Below, piece by piece: positions 17,398-26,522 of a DNA stretch of 64,000 nucleotides. The notes under the pieces are model-generated. The model worked only from the letters and a program-made list of their open reading frames with translations. It ran no database searches and was not told the origin of the DNA. Source of the DNA: Oscillospiraceae bacterium (lineage in GTDB: Bacteria; Bacillota; Clostridia; Oscillospirales; Oscillospiraceae); the NCBI GenBank assembly GCA_009781515.1, contig WQXY01000007.1, positions 1 through 64,000 on the forward strand, written 5' to 3'. How positions within the stretch are numbered: position 1 is the stretch's first letter; the number at the start of each line of letters is the position of its first letter. The position numbers and the translations under genes were made by a program.

Positions 17398-18939
17398 CTA
17401 CAACCCTAAAAACGACAGCACAAAATAAACAGGTGAGTTCCAGTAGATAGCAATTTCATTTGAAGCGCAGCTGTCAATATGGTCAACATAACATTTCATT
17501 GGAGGCATACCGGAGCAATGCTGATGTAGCGCGGAGTCGGCTCTTGTGTTGCCGTTTGGACCGCCTGCAACCATCCCCGGCACAGTTTTTCCTACTGCGA
17601 CCGACGGACGGTGATGCGGATTTTTCATAGGTTTCGAGCCAAAGCCTGAAATATAGCTTTGGCTTAAAGCATTTTTACCAAGCAGGTAGTTTATATGCTC
17701 GAGTGCGGCAGCTTGATAGTCTGCCGTTTTTTCAAATAAACCTGCGAGCAGCATCGTCATAGCGTTGTTTGCGACATCCATATTGCTTCCCCACCTGTAG
17801 TTTGTTCCGAGTGAAATGCCGTAAGGGTCTGACTTGCACACCTTATAAATATCTTGCGCGGCAAACATTAATCTGTGCTTCATAAGCTGTTTTAGCTCGG
17901 GATCAGCCTTATCGCCTGTGTGTAAAAGATAAGCGATCAAGCCGAATGTGCCCATATCCCGCCAACCCAAGCCGGTTGAAAGCTCGGCAGATTGTATGTA
18001 GTTGTGGTATTTTTCGTCCCCTGTCGCGACAAAAAGCTCGCAAGCGGCCCAAAAACGCTCATCTTCGCAGTCAGGGTCGCCATATCCGCCTGTGTTAACG
18101 CCCGGCGGGTTTTTAAAGTTGCTTGCTTGTGGATTATCAATGCACCACTGCCATGCACGGGTTGCGGCATTTAATAGTTCTTCTTCTCTTTCGGCATAAA
18201 AACGTGAGGCCAATGCAATTGACGCAGCAAAATCCGCAGTAGCAGTCGCAGAAATCGGGCAAATAACAAGCTCTTCTTTTTCGTCATCGGGCATTTCGTC
18301 GAGGGCGTCAAAATTGTGACAGCTTACCTTATGATACACGCCGCCCGTTTTCTTGTCTTGCATTTTTAGCATCCACTCGATTTCAAACCAAACAATATTC
18401 AAAACAACGGGGTCAGGGTTGGGGGAGTGTTCATATGCAAGTAGCAACTGAGCGACAGTTTGCGCGGCAGGGACGATATAACGTCCATAGTCGCCCGCGT
18501 CATGCCAGCCACCCGAAACATCTTTCTTTTCGCCTGTCTTCACTCCGTTTTTGTCAATTACATGTGCAAGCGATGCGTGGCAGGCAGCGTGGGACCACTC
18601 ATCGGCATCGAGGTTAACTCCGCATTTTTGATAGTGGAAAAATTCAAGCACAGCTTGGCTCAGATTGCCGTAAGGGTTTTCATCAATAACAAAAGGATAA
18701 GACTGATTTTCACCTGATACGACCTTATATTCGCCAAGCTCTGTTAATTCCGAAAAATCTGCAATGCGCACAATTTCGCCTGATGCAAAGCTGTATCTCG
18801 GCTCACCCGTTTTGGAGCTGTAGAGCACATCATTATCGCAGATGCGCACAACATCAAACTCAACCGCATCTACGGGAAGTACAGCTTTCTTTTTGTCGTT
18901 CGGGCGATAGCCTAACTGATTAATATGTATGCTTTCCAT
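17398..18939 (-). CDS. Glycoside hydrolase family 9 enzyme without signal peptide
   Basis: 513 residues from the ATG at 18939, which has AAGGAG eight bases upstream and starts right at the conserved IHINQLGY strand. The longer frame to 18972 would overlap the upstream stop as ATGA and cannot be ruled out. An N-terminal Ig-like CelD_N domain (~1-85) precedes an (alpha/alpha)6 catalytic domain with GGWHDAGDYGRY (catalytic base Asp), NPHHRPS, and the C-terminal NEIAIYWNS holding the acid Glu. There is no signal peptide, dockerin or CBM, so it probably acts inside the cell on short beta-linked oligosaccharides taken up by the organism. Confidence 0.88.
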   Translation of the reverse strand: MESIHINQLGYRPNDKKKAVLPVDAVEFDVVRICDNDVLYSSKTGEPRYSFASGEIVRIADFSELTELGEYKVVSGENQSYPFVIDENPYGNLSQAVLEFFHYQKCGVNLDADEWSHAACHASLAHVIDKNGVKTGEKKDVSGGWHDAGDYGRYIVPAAQTVAQLLLAYEHSPNPDPVVLNIVWFEIEWMLKMQDKKTGGVYHKVSCHNFDALDEMPDDEKEELVICPISATATADFAASIALASRFYAEREEELLNAATRAWQWCIDNPQASNFKNPPGVNTGGYGDPDCEDERFWAACELFVATGDEKYHNYIQSAELSTGLGWRDMGTFGLIAYLLHTGDKADPELKQLMKHRLMFAAQDIYKVCKSDPYGISLGTNYRWGSNMDVANNAMTMLLAGLFEKTADYQAAALEHINYLLGKNALSQSYISGFGSKPMKNPHHRPSVAVGKTVPGMVAGGPNGNTRADSALHQHCSGMPPMKCYVDHIDSCASNEIAIYWNSPVYFVLSFLGL

Positions 18940-18968
18940 TTCATTTGCTCCTTGTATTTTGTTGATTT

Positions 18969-19742
18969 TCATAGCTTGATTATTGCGACCTGACTGCCCC
19001 GCTCGCCTTTTGTGTAGCGGTGCGACCAGTATTTATCGTTGCTGCAGCATGTACATTCGTCAGATATTGAAATGTTCAAAACCCCTGCTTTATTTAGTAT
19101 CAAGCGATTATATTTTTTCAAATCTGCCTTATATTTTTCTCCGCTTGCTGTTATACATTCTTGGTATTCACTTAGTGCCTGTGCCACATCATCTCCGACC
19201 TCGAAGCAGCACACAGAAATACACGGTCCGATAGCAGCATGTATATCAGAAGGGTTGCAGCCGTACTCATCTGTCATTTTCTGCACAGCTGCTCTTGCAA
19301 TATTCGCAGCAGTCCCACGCCACCCCGCATGAACGGCACCAACCACCCCTCGGGTGGGGTCATGGAGTAATATTGGTACACAATCTGCGGTAAAAACCAT
19401 AAGTGCAACATCGGGTTCATTTGTAACAAGCCCGTCAGCCTGCTCCGTCGTGCATGCCTTGTGCAACAAACCGCAGTCATTTCGGGACACAGTTCTTATA
19501 CGTGTGCCATGGACTTGGTTTGAATACACAATATCGTCGCTGCTAATGCCTATTGCCGTGCAAAGGCGGTTGTAGTTTTCCGTGACGTTTGAGCGCTCGT
19601 CGCTAAGATTTAAGCCCAAGTTCAGCGTCGAAAAAATGCCGCTGCTAACCCCGCCGAAACGTGTTGAAAAAGCGTGAGTGACCGCAATATTCGGCGAGGT
19701 CATATAAACAACCCCGTTGTGGTTGTGTTGTGTAAAGGTCAT
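18969..19742 (-). CDS. pgeF: YfiH/PgeF family purine nucleoside phosphorylase / peptidoglycan-editing factor
   Basis: 257 residues, usual length. The metal-binding His/Cys residues are visible in VFTADCVPILLHD, VHAGWRGTAANIA and AAIGPCISVCCFEVG. Members were long called laccase-like polyphenol oxidases; LACC1/YfiH has purine nucleoside phosphorylase and adenosine deaminase activity, and E. coli PgeF limits mis-incorporation of Ser in peptidoglycan. AAAGGA precedes the ATG. It ends four bases inside the longer version of the GH9 frame, so the two are probably co-transcribed. Confidence 0.92.
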   Translation of the reverse strand: MTFTQHNHNGVVYMTSPNIAVTHAFSTRFGGVSSGIFSTLNLGLNLSDERSNVTENYNRLCTAIGISSDDIVYSNQVHGTRIRTVSRNDCGLLHKACTTEQADGLVTNEPDVALMVFTADCVPILLHDPTRGVVGAVHAGWRGTAANIARAAVQKMTDEYGCNPSDIHAAIGPCISVCCFEVGDDVAQALSEYQECITASGEKYKADLKKYNRLILNKAGVLNISISDECTCCSNDKYWSHRYTKGERGSQVAIIKL

Positions 19743-19757
19743 GGCAGTTCCTTTGTT

Positions 19758-20735
19758 TTATATCCTATCACCGTACGGTAATGCTTTTATGTAACTTTCC
19801 ATATATGCCCAATCAGGCGAACCGTCCGAAGACTGAGGAAGTTTAATTAAACTATCTTTCATTTTATCTAATGTCCATTTTCTGCCATAGCTAAACCTGT
19901 AACGATTTGCTTTTATGGCAGTTATAATAAACATTGCAATATATTTATTCAACAGCCAGCCGTTCGCATAAAAAATATTGACATCATCAGATGCCCAAAA
20001 AGGTTTGTTTTGATAAAAAGCCTCGCCAACGCTACCATTATAATTAACTGTAATACAATTAGGCTTGCCCATAGGCTCAACATCAATAAATTGCCGAACT
20101 CCATTGTTGTCACTAATTGCACCAATAAAATTAACATCGCCCTCTATCATATCTGCTTTTGTTAAACGTTTCCCTTTTTGGAATTTGAATAATTCGCCTA
20201 ATGCATACTCTGTCCATTTTTTGGCATCAAGAGGCAATGCAGAATTACTGTGATTGACTGTGCTTATTGGCTCTGTTTTTGAAACAGATTTTATGTAATT
20301 CTCCATATAAAACCAATCAGGTGTGCCTTGAGATGTTTGCGGGAGTTTAATAATATGCTTTCGGGCATCTTTTTGCCGATATTGCTTTCCATATGAATAT
20401 CTGTATTTATCTGCGCTTATGACAGTAGCAATAAATAATTTTGCATATAAACTGATATGGACCTTGTCTATGAGGACTAATATATTATCGTCGCAGTAAA
20501 AATCATAGTTTCTGTAAAAAGAATTACCAAACATATCTATCGTTATTTTATCGGAATATTTCTTGCAAACATCTGTGCTTATATATTCTGCCACACCCTG
20601 ATTTTGATAGCCTGCCGTTATAAGTGGAATATCTCCGGCTTCCCGATTTTCTTTCGTTAGCCGACGCCCTCTATCAACAAAAAACAAGTCTGTTAGGAGA
20701 AATTCGCACCATTTTGAGGTGTCAAGAGTTGTCAT
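19758..20735 (-). CDS. Restriction-modification specificity subunit (HsdS/BcgIB-like)
   Basis: 325 residues from the ATG at 20735, preceded by GGGGAGG; the 20 extra residues in the track are not supported. Two half-repeats are visible, each opening with 'DxxKWxEFxLxxLF...GKRLTK' and closing with 'RYSYGKQYR / RFSYGRKW ... IKLPQSSxGxPDWxYMExYIK', i.e. two target-recognition domains separated by conserved spacers. The two domains each read one half of a bipartite site. The gene overlaps the methylase by 14 bases. No HsdR helicase is present, which argues for a BcgI-like (type IIB) or stand-alone system. Confidence 0.85.
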   Translation of the reverse strand: MTTLDTSKWCEFLLTDLFFVDRGRRLTKENREAGDIPLITAGYQNQGVAEYISTDVCKKYSDKITIDMFGNSFYRNYDFYCDDNILVLIDKVHISLYAKLFIATVISADKYRYSYGKQYRQKDARKHIIKLPQTSQGTPDWFYMENYIKSVSKTEPISTVNHSNSALPLDAKKWTEYALGELFKFQKGKRLTKADMIEGDVNFIGAISDNNGVRQFIDVEPMGKPNCITVNYNGSVGEAFYQNKPFWASDDVNIFYANGWLLNKYIAMFIITAIKANRYRFSYGRKWTLDKMKDSLIKLPQSSDGSPDWAYMESYIKALPYGDRI

Positions 20736-22590
20736 GATGCCTCCCCGCCTTAACCAAATACGCAAGATAATCATTGACAGTTTTTTGAAAATCATCTTGT
20801 GTCAACTTAGTATAATCTGTTTTCATATAAGCTTCGCAAAGCCATTCATCGTTATGTTTTACACAAGCCCTGCTTGACAATCCGTCAACAATGTCGCGAT
20901 TTCTATATAACTTTAGCCACTCAGCTTCAATGTCTTGCCATTTTTCGTTGCAATCTATGCGCCCTAACTTTTTGCGTTTCACAAAGCCGTCGTTCTTGCA
21001 ATATCCAAAAAATGTTTCCTGTGTGCTATCGTGTGGTGTATGTGCTTCCCACACCATGACACAAGGGTTAGTTGCTGTGGGGTAAAAAATATCATCAGGC
21101 ATAGAGAATACAGCTTTTAGAGTATGTTTTTTGAAAAGTCTTTCTCTGACTTCCTTAAATTTTGTTCCGATTGCACAACTCATAGGAACTACAACAACTC
21201 CCTTTCCTCCTGTGGATAATAGAGATAGCAGTTGTTCGACAAATTCCAACTCGCTTTTATCGGTTTGCGAATATGGTGGATTTATTAAGCCGACATTTAT
21301 ATTTTTCGCTTTTATTTCCTTTGTAATATCACTATTGAAACAATCGCCCTTGTAAATATTTGATTTTCCGTCTTGTCTTATTATCATGTTGGCAATAGCG
21401 AGTGTATAAAGTCCGTCATCAAATTCAATGCCATATAATTGTTCTTTTCGTATTTTTTCTACTTCTTTTGGATTGGCGCCTTTGAACATTTTGCTCATAG
21501 CAGTAACAAGGAAAGAACCGGAGCCGCAGCAGATATCTACGACACGGCTATTTTTATTTACTCCTGCCAAATCGCACATAAATTCTGTTAAATGCTGTGG
21601 TGTCAGGACAATGCCTAAACCACTGCCATCGCCGCCTGAATACTTAATAAACTCGTGATAGAAAACACCAAGAGCATCAACAGTGCTATCGGCATAGTCC
21701 ATCATAGGTTTGATTTTTATTTCTAGTTGTTCAATATACCAGTTTATTGATTTTTTTTGAATTAGCGGAATATCTGCAAATTTTGTGTTTTCTTGTAAAG
21801 TTTGAAAAACTTGCTTTATGTAAGATGCCCTATCGCTTTTTATTCCGCTGTTCTTTAATACATTTTCAATGGCAGTTTGTACATTAGACATAACCGACTT
21901 AAATGATGTCAAGCTAAGATATTCTTTGCAAAAATCATCATCCGATAATGCAATAAGGATACCCGCGATAAAAATGGGTTTATGTGCCTCCACAACTTTA
22001 ATCTCGCGCAAACATTCGTGCATTTCAATAGCAGTTTCTCGTATCTCGTCAAGAGAATAATTTTTTTGAAGCTTTTCTCCTTTGATTAGTTTCGTGTAAT
22101 TTTTAGGTTCTAAAATAATATCGCTAACCTTTTTCAGTTGCAAATAATCGTCTTGTCCTTTTTGCCAATAAAAAGTGTCAACTTTCATATTGGCAGTTGT
22201 AGTTCCGCTTATCGCAACGGCAATTACACTATATTCCTCTTTTAGAAATTTTGCATAATACAAGACGCCGTCAACGGCAAAACCGCTTGGGCAATCGAGG
22301 TTTTCGCTCTTATGCTTTTTAACAGAATTCTTACATTCAACTACAATTATAGTATTGGCATCATCATTAAAGGTAATTATGTACTCCGGTTGCGCTTTCC
22401 CCAAACCGCCCTGCGAATAATCGTCAAGAGGACAAAAACGAGGTTTCCCTCCCGCTTTTTTGAGCAAATTTTCTATTTTGTAAGCACCCGCAACATCACC
22501 TTGCGGATAAACAAATCCCCAATCATTATTACCGAGTTGGATTTTCATTTCTTTTTCCGTGAGTTTTTCAGTATATCGTTCGGTTGCCAT
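20722..22590 (-). CDS. Fused nuclease/N6-adenine DNA methyltransferase (BcgIA-like RM subunit)
   Basis: 622 residues from the ATG at 22590 (GGGGAG upstream); the 27 upstream residues in the track run into the att region and are unlikely. The N-terminal ~150 residues contain a PD-(D/E)XK-type core, PEYI...IIVVECKNS. The C-terminal part is an HsdM-type N6-adenine MTase with SAM motif DICCGSGSFLVTA and catalytic NPPYSQ. A nuclease and MTase in one chain beside a separate specificity gene is the BcgI layout, which cuts on both sides of its site. Codon use and the higher AT content differ from the flanking housekeeping genes, which suggests transfer. Confidence 0.85.
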   Translation of the reverse strand: MATERYTEKLTEKEMKIQLGNNDWGFVYPQGDVAGAYKIENLLKKAGGKPRFCPLDDYSQGGLGKAQPEYIITFNDDANTIIVVECKNSVKKHKSENLDCPSGFAVDGVLYYAKFLKEEYSVIAVAISGTTTANMKVDTFYWQKGQDDYLQLKKVSDIILEPKNYTKLIKGEKLQKNYSLDEIRETAIEMHECLREIKVVEAHKPIFIAGILIALSDDDFCKEYLSLTSFKSVMSNVQTAIENVLKNSGIKSDRASYIKQVFQTLQENTKFADIPLIQKKSINWYIEQLEIKIKPMMDYADSTVDALGVFYHEFIKYSGGDGSGLGIVLTPQHLTEFMCDLAGVNKNSRVVDICCGSGSFLVTAMSKMFKGANPKEVEKIRKEQLYGIEFDDGLYTLAIANMIIRQDGKSNIYKGDCFNSDITKEIKAKNINVGLINPPYSQTDKSELEFVEQLLSLLSTGGKGVVVVPMSCAIGTKFKEVRERLFKKHTLKAVFSMPDDIFYPTATNPCVMVWEAHTPHDSTQETFFGYCKNDGFVKRKKLGRIDCNEKWQDIEAEWLKLYRNRDIVDGLSSRACVKHNDEWLCEAYMKTDYTKLTQDDFQKTVNDYLAYLVKAGRHHDNS

Positions 22591-22661
22591 ATAATGTCCA
22601 CTCCCCTTTGAAACCATTATAACACACTCTACATTACAATATGTCCAATAACCCGCACTTC

Positions 22662-22679
22662 CTACTCCCACTCGATTGT
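22662..22679 (-). other. Left attachment site (displaced guaA tail)
   Basis: On the minus strand ACAATCGAGTGGGAGTAG encodes TIEWE and a stop, matching the end of guaA (ATIEWE-stop) at the other boundary. Twelve bases (GAGTGGGAGTAG) are identical at both ends and mark the crossover core. Confidence 0.8.
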
Positions 22680-22774
22680 TAGCATCTTGACTTAAACTAT
22701 AATGTTTAGGTGATTTAGCTCACATTATTCTGATTGCTTGTATTATCCATATCTTATAGGCTATCCGATTTTTT

Positions 22775-22791
22775 GTTGCCAAAACGTTGCC
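22775..22791 (+). repeat. Integrase arm-type site, left end
   Basis: GTTGCCAAAACGTTGCC matches the right-end copy at 33104-33120 in 16 of 17 bases, in the same orientation. Each copy itself contains GTTGCC twice, as expected for the N-terminal arm-binding domain of Tn916-type integrases. Confidence 0.65.
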
Positions 22792-22805
22792 GGGGAAAGT
22801 AAAAA

Positions 22806-25025
22806 TTAAATGATCTCAAACTGAAAAACTTTGTTGTCACAACGTTGGAGAATGTGTAAAGGAACAATATCAAATTCGCGTGGGTTAAGCTGTAAAATAT
22901 AGTCCATTTCAGAATGATACGTCTCGTTTACAAATTTTGCAAATACTAAGTCTGTCATATCGCTTTCTGCTTGTTCATATTTTTCGCTTAGACAACGGAA
23001 TAACTGTAATTTTTCGTATCCCTGAGTACAGGATTTATATATGTCAATCATTGATTTTCCTTCCCAGAATTTAGGATACTCATCACTATAGCAAAAAACT
23101 TCATTAATTTCTTGAGATATTTTCTGCTCGGCATCGCTTATGTCTATGTTATCGCCTTGAAGCGTTTTTGGAACAGGAGTATCCTTGTGGAAAAAACATG
23201 ACAAGACATCCCACACACTTGTTTTGTCGTTTTCGAGTTCTTTCAATTTTCGTAGATATATCAGTTTAGAAATAATGTTACTTGATGATATACAATTTTC
23301 CTTAAGTATATAAATATAATTCCTCACATTTGAATCTAATATGGGTTTCTCTTTAAGACAGATAGTATCATCGATAGGATTCGCTTCGTTAAATAAAAAA
23401 CTTGCTTTGACGAATTGACCTCGCTTATTTTCTTCGGGTTTCCAAGTGAAAACCCTTGAATGTGTCTTTATGGCGTCTGCAATCGGTTCAAAATCATGAG
23501 TAAACATTAAGGTTGTCAATCCCCTTAGGGTAACATCATTTCCACAAAACAGCATATCCATAATTGCGTATTTTTTGTGTTTATCAAATGATGATATTGG
23601 ATCATCGAGGATAACTAAATCTGGTTTTTCTTTAACTACATCATACATAAATAGTGCTAGAGCAAATGCATTTTTTTCACCGAAGCTTAAGTGCTTTTTT
23701 ATTTCAGGAACGTTAACTTCTCCATCTCGATACTTCAACAACATTCTATATTTTTTTGATTTTTCATCTTCTTCAATACCTACAGTATATTGATATCCCG
23801 CTTTCATTAAAAAATGATTGATTCCACGTTCGTTTCTTTTGATAGTATTTTGTATCAGAAGATTTTGATCGTCAACTGCAGTTCTTAACTCGTTCGCTTT
23901 TTGGATTATTCTTTCTAGCGACTCGTTAAGGCTGTTGACGATTGTTTCTGTTTTAGTAGATTTAAGTTCGGGATAAACCATTAGGTTAATCACGTTATTG
24001 TTCAACAAGGGGATAAAATCATCAACGTTCTTTAAGGCGTCAAAAGTGTAGAATCCTAAATTCTTTGCATTTTGAAAACGTTGGAGAAGAGCATCAATTC
24101 TTTCGCAAACAGATTTAATTAAATCTGTTTCATTTTGAGTGAATCCCGATGAATTTGAGCCTAGTTTATCTATTTGATCTCTTGTCGTTTCAACAAAAAA
24201 TTCTTTAATGCTGTCGAATGCATCAATTACTGCTTTCAGATCGTCTAAATAACTACTACTAAAATTTTCAGACAATTTTTTAATTATTGGTTTTTGGATC
24301 GTGTTAACTTCCAAGGAGCAGTATGGACAATTAACATTGTCGCAGTTCCAATCAAGATACTCGTTACCATCTTTTTGCCACTTTGCCCATCTGCCGCCGG
24401 ATGCGCTGACTATGTATGATTTATAACCCTTTAACTCATCAGGCACATCAACGGTTTTGTTTCCTTCGCTTAAGGCTTTATGCAATGGACTGGTTGTACT
24501 AATAGGTTTATTCTTACCTGGTTTCACAATTTTGGTTATGAACACGTTGAACCGTGAAATTATATCGTCAAGTTCTTCGTTATTGTTAAAAAAATCTTTT
24601 ATTTCTTGAATTAAAGCATTAATTTCCTGCATCTTCTCATCGTAATCTGGGGTCTTAACATATATTTCAAAACTATTTTGAACAACATCATCACCAACTA
24701 GCGTATGTCTTTCCACATACTCCTCGTTAAAAACACGAACAGACTTAATTGGTGACAGCTTCTTATCAAAAGACTCTATTGCATGAGAATCAGTATATAC
24801 TTCGACTGAAGGATTATGTTCGCCTAAAAGATTACCACTATTCCTTTCTGCATAATATTTAAATGGTAATAATGATTCTAAATTATCTTCTAACAAACAT
24901 AATATTGCCTGCGATATCGTTGTTTTACCAGTTCCGTTTATCGCATATTTTATGTTCAAAAAATGATCAGCTATCTCTACTTCGCCGTAATCTATATTAT
25001 TGCAATTTTTGAGTACAACTTTCAT
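22806..25025 (-). CDS. RloC/PrrC-like AAA ATPase with zinc hook (putative anticodon nuclease)
   Basis: 739 residues. Walker A AINGTGKTT (~28-36), a central coiled-coil region with a CPYC motif (C233/C236, zinc-hook like), ABC-type signature LSFGEKN (~447) and Walker B DLVILDDPISSFD (~470). This is the AAA_13 layout shared by RloC and PrrC, DNA-damage or phage-triggered tRNA nucleases linked to restriction loci. In the C-terminal part RKLKE followed by H613 gives an R-x3-E...H set, but its spacing is shorter than in PrrC/RloC, so nuclease activity is only inferred. It lies between two restriction systems, as expected for an RloC role. GAGG precedes the ATG. Confidence 0.75.
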   Translation of the reverse strand: MKVVLKNCNNIDYGEVEIADHFLNIKYAINGTGKTTISQAILCLLEDNLESLLPFKYYAERNSGNLLGEHNPSVEVYTDSHAIESFDKKLSPIKSVRVFNEEYVERHTLVGDDVVQNSFEIYVKTPDYDEKMQEINALIQEIKDFFNNNEELDDIISRFNVFITKIVKPGKNKPISTTSPLHKALSEGNKTVDVPDELKGYKSYIVSASGGRWAKWQKDGNEYLDWNCDNVNCPYCSLEVNTIQKPIIKKLSENFSSSYLDDLKAVIDAFDSIKEFFVETTRDQIDKLGSNSSGFTQNETDLIKSVCERIDALLQRFQNAKNLGFYTFDALKNVDDFIPLLNNNVINLMVYPELKSTKTETIVNSLNESLERIIQKANELRTAVDDQNLLIQNTIKRNERGINHFLMKAGYQYTVGIEEDEKSKKYRMLLKYRDGEVNVPEIKKHLSFGEKNAFALALFMYDVVKEKPDLVILDDPISSFDKHKKYAIMDMLFCGNDVTLRGLTTLMFTHDFEPIADAIKTHSRVFTWKPEENKRGQFVKASFLFNEANPIDDTICLKEKPILDSNVRNYIYILKENCISSSNIISKLIYLRKLKELENDKTSVWDVLSCFFHKDTPVPKTLQGDNIDISDAEQKISQEINEVFCYSDEYPKFWEGKSMIDIYKSCTQGYEKLQLFRCLSEKYEQAESDMTDLVFAKFVNETYHSEMDYILQLNPREFDIVPLHILQRCDNKVFQFEII

Positions 25026-25148
25026 AATGCGTAATCCTCAATAAAAATTTAGTTTTTTGGTCGTAGTATATATATATTGTTCGAAGGATTGATATAAATT
25101 ATAGTATTGCTTTGAACTGACACCTGAAGTCTTTTAATCGAGTGTTAA

Positions 25149-26522
25149 CTAATCAGTTACAGATTGAACATCAAAAACTTTTATATGCTTTGCAGCAAGA
25201 GCTTCTCTATTAAAAACATCAACGATTGAGAGAGGATTAGAAATAATTAAATCTATATCAGATCCTTCTACAAAAATAATACAAATGTTCAATGTTTTCA
25301 TTATTCCATTAGCATATTCTCTTGCTACTTCAGATACAGTTCCTGTAGTCATAATTACGATAGCATTTGATTTTAAAAGATGGTGTAAACCAACTTCTTT
25401 AGCAACATGGTCTACTGATACTTTTGACGAATTTTTGCATTGAACTTGCCAGCGTGAATAAAGAAGCTTACTAGATTCAAAAAGCACATCAACCTCTGCT
25501 CCGGAGGTTTCAGTTCCTTTTAATCGTGTTTCTACAAAATCAAGTCCAATTATATGCATGATTTTAATTGCCAATGCTTCAAGTGCTAATCCTTTTATAT
25601 AGGTATCATAAGAATCCATATCTTTTCGTATTTCTTGTAGAGGTTTTTGATAATGCTGTAAAATATCATTGCCAATTACACCCTCTATTTGCTGCAGAAA
25701 CGGAATAATAATTTCTTTTTTTGCAAATTCTGTGAGTTTTATATCATGAGATTTTGCGCCACGACCTTCGGTGGCTCTCCGTAACTCTATTAGCCCTTTG
25801 CTTTCAAGTGGATTCAAAACATTAGAAGCAAACGCTTTTTCTCCAAAACTAATGCCATAAACAGATTTTGCTAATTCGCGGACAGCAGAGGCCTTCTGAA
25901 ATTCATCGGTACCAATATTACACATTGTTTTTATATAGTAGTATTGTTCTTTACTTAACGTTTTAAATAATAACAATTCATTTTCTGATATATCAACTAG
26001 TTCGCTAAGTCTAGCTTCGTTTACTCGCCATCCTATCAATATACCCGCCATAGTTAGCCATAATTTCATAACTTGAGGATTATTAGCAGTCTTAGCATAA
26101 TTAAAGCCTCGCTCATTCAAAGCGGTTATTATAGATTCATTAGTAACTTTGCTTCCTTGTCGAGTTAATGTTCGTATGCAATCGATTAATGCTAATCCAT
26201 TGAGATTCTTTAAGATATGCTGTGCAAACGCATCATAAAGTTGCTTGTCTTCTATTTTGGTTAATAAATATTTTCCAAATTCAGAAATATTAATACCACC
26301 TCCGGAGTTAAGCAGTCCGTATGCTACTAAAGAATTCTTGCAATTGCTTGCCATATCTCGTTGAGAATTTTTTGCCACATTCGAAAAGAAAGTATCCGCT
26401 AATGCATTTATAAAAACGGTTGTTTCCTCTCCTTCATACCTATTAATTAGTTTTAAGACTGTACGCAAATCGACTACATTAGGAGAAAACTGCGTGCCAA
26501 AGGGCAACTCATTATTATTCAT
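25149..26522 (-). CDS. Type II restriction endonuclease with Mrr-like nuclease domain
   Basis: 457 residues. Residues ~1-300 are helical and contain wHTH-like segments ('AVRELAKSVYG...VLNPLESKGLIELRR') that probably read DNA. Residues ~315-440 form a PD-(D/E)XK domain of the Mrr type: LEALAIKIMHIIG, then GAEVDVLF (catalytic Asp) and WQVQCKNS (Q-C-K), followed by AIVIMTTGTVSEVA. The start codon overlaps the stop of the m5C methyltransferase upstream (TAATG), so it is translated from the same mRNA. The pairing with two C5-methyltransferases makes it the probable cognate nuclease; recognition site unknown. Confidence 0.75.
   Translation of the reverse strand: MNNNELPFGTQFSPNVVDLRTVLKLINRYEGEETTVFINALADTFFSNVAKNSQRDMASNCKNSLVAYGLLNSGGGINISEFGKYLLTKIEDKQLYDAFAQHILKNLNGLALIDCIRTLTRQGSKVTNESIITALNERGFNYAKTANNPQVMKLWLTMAGILIGWRVNEARLSELVDISENELLLFKTLSKEQYYYIKTMCNIGTDEFQKASAVRELAKSVYGISFGEKAFASNVLNPLESKGLIELRRATEGRGAKSHDIKLTEFAKKEIIIPFLQQIEGVIGNDILQHYQKPLQEIRKDMDSYDTYIKGLALEALAIKIMHIIGLDFVETRLKGTETSGAEVDVLFESSKLLYSRWQVQCKNSSKVSVDHVAKEVGLHHLLKSNAIVIMTTGTVSEVAREYANGIMKTLNICIIFVEGSDIDLIISNPLSIVDVFNREALAAKHIKVFDVQSVTD

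Noticed and set aside
20722-22671. Complete type I RM system
   Set aside because: No HsdR helicase gene is present; the methylase carries its own nuclease-like N-terminus, which fits a BcgI-like system better.
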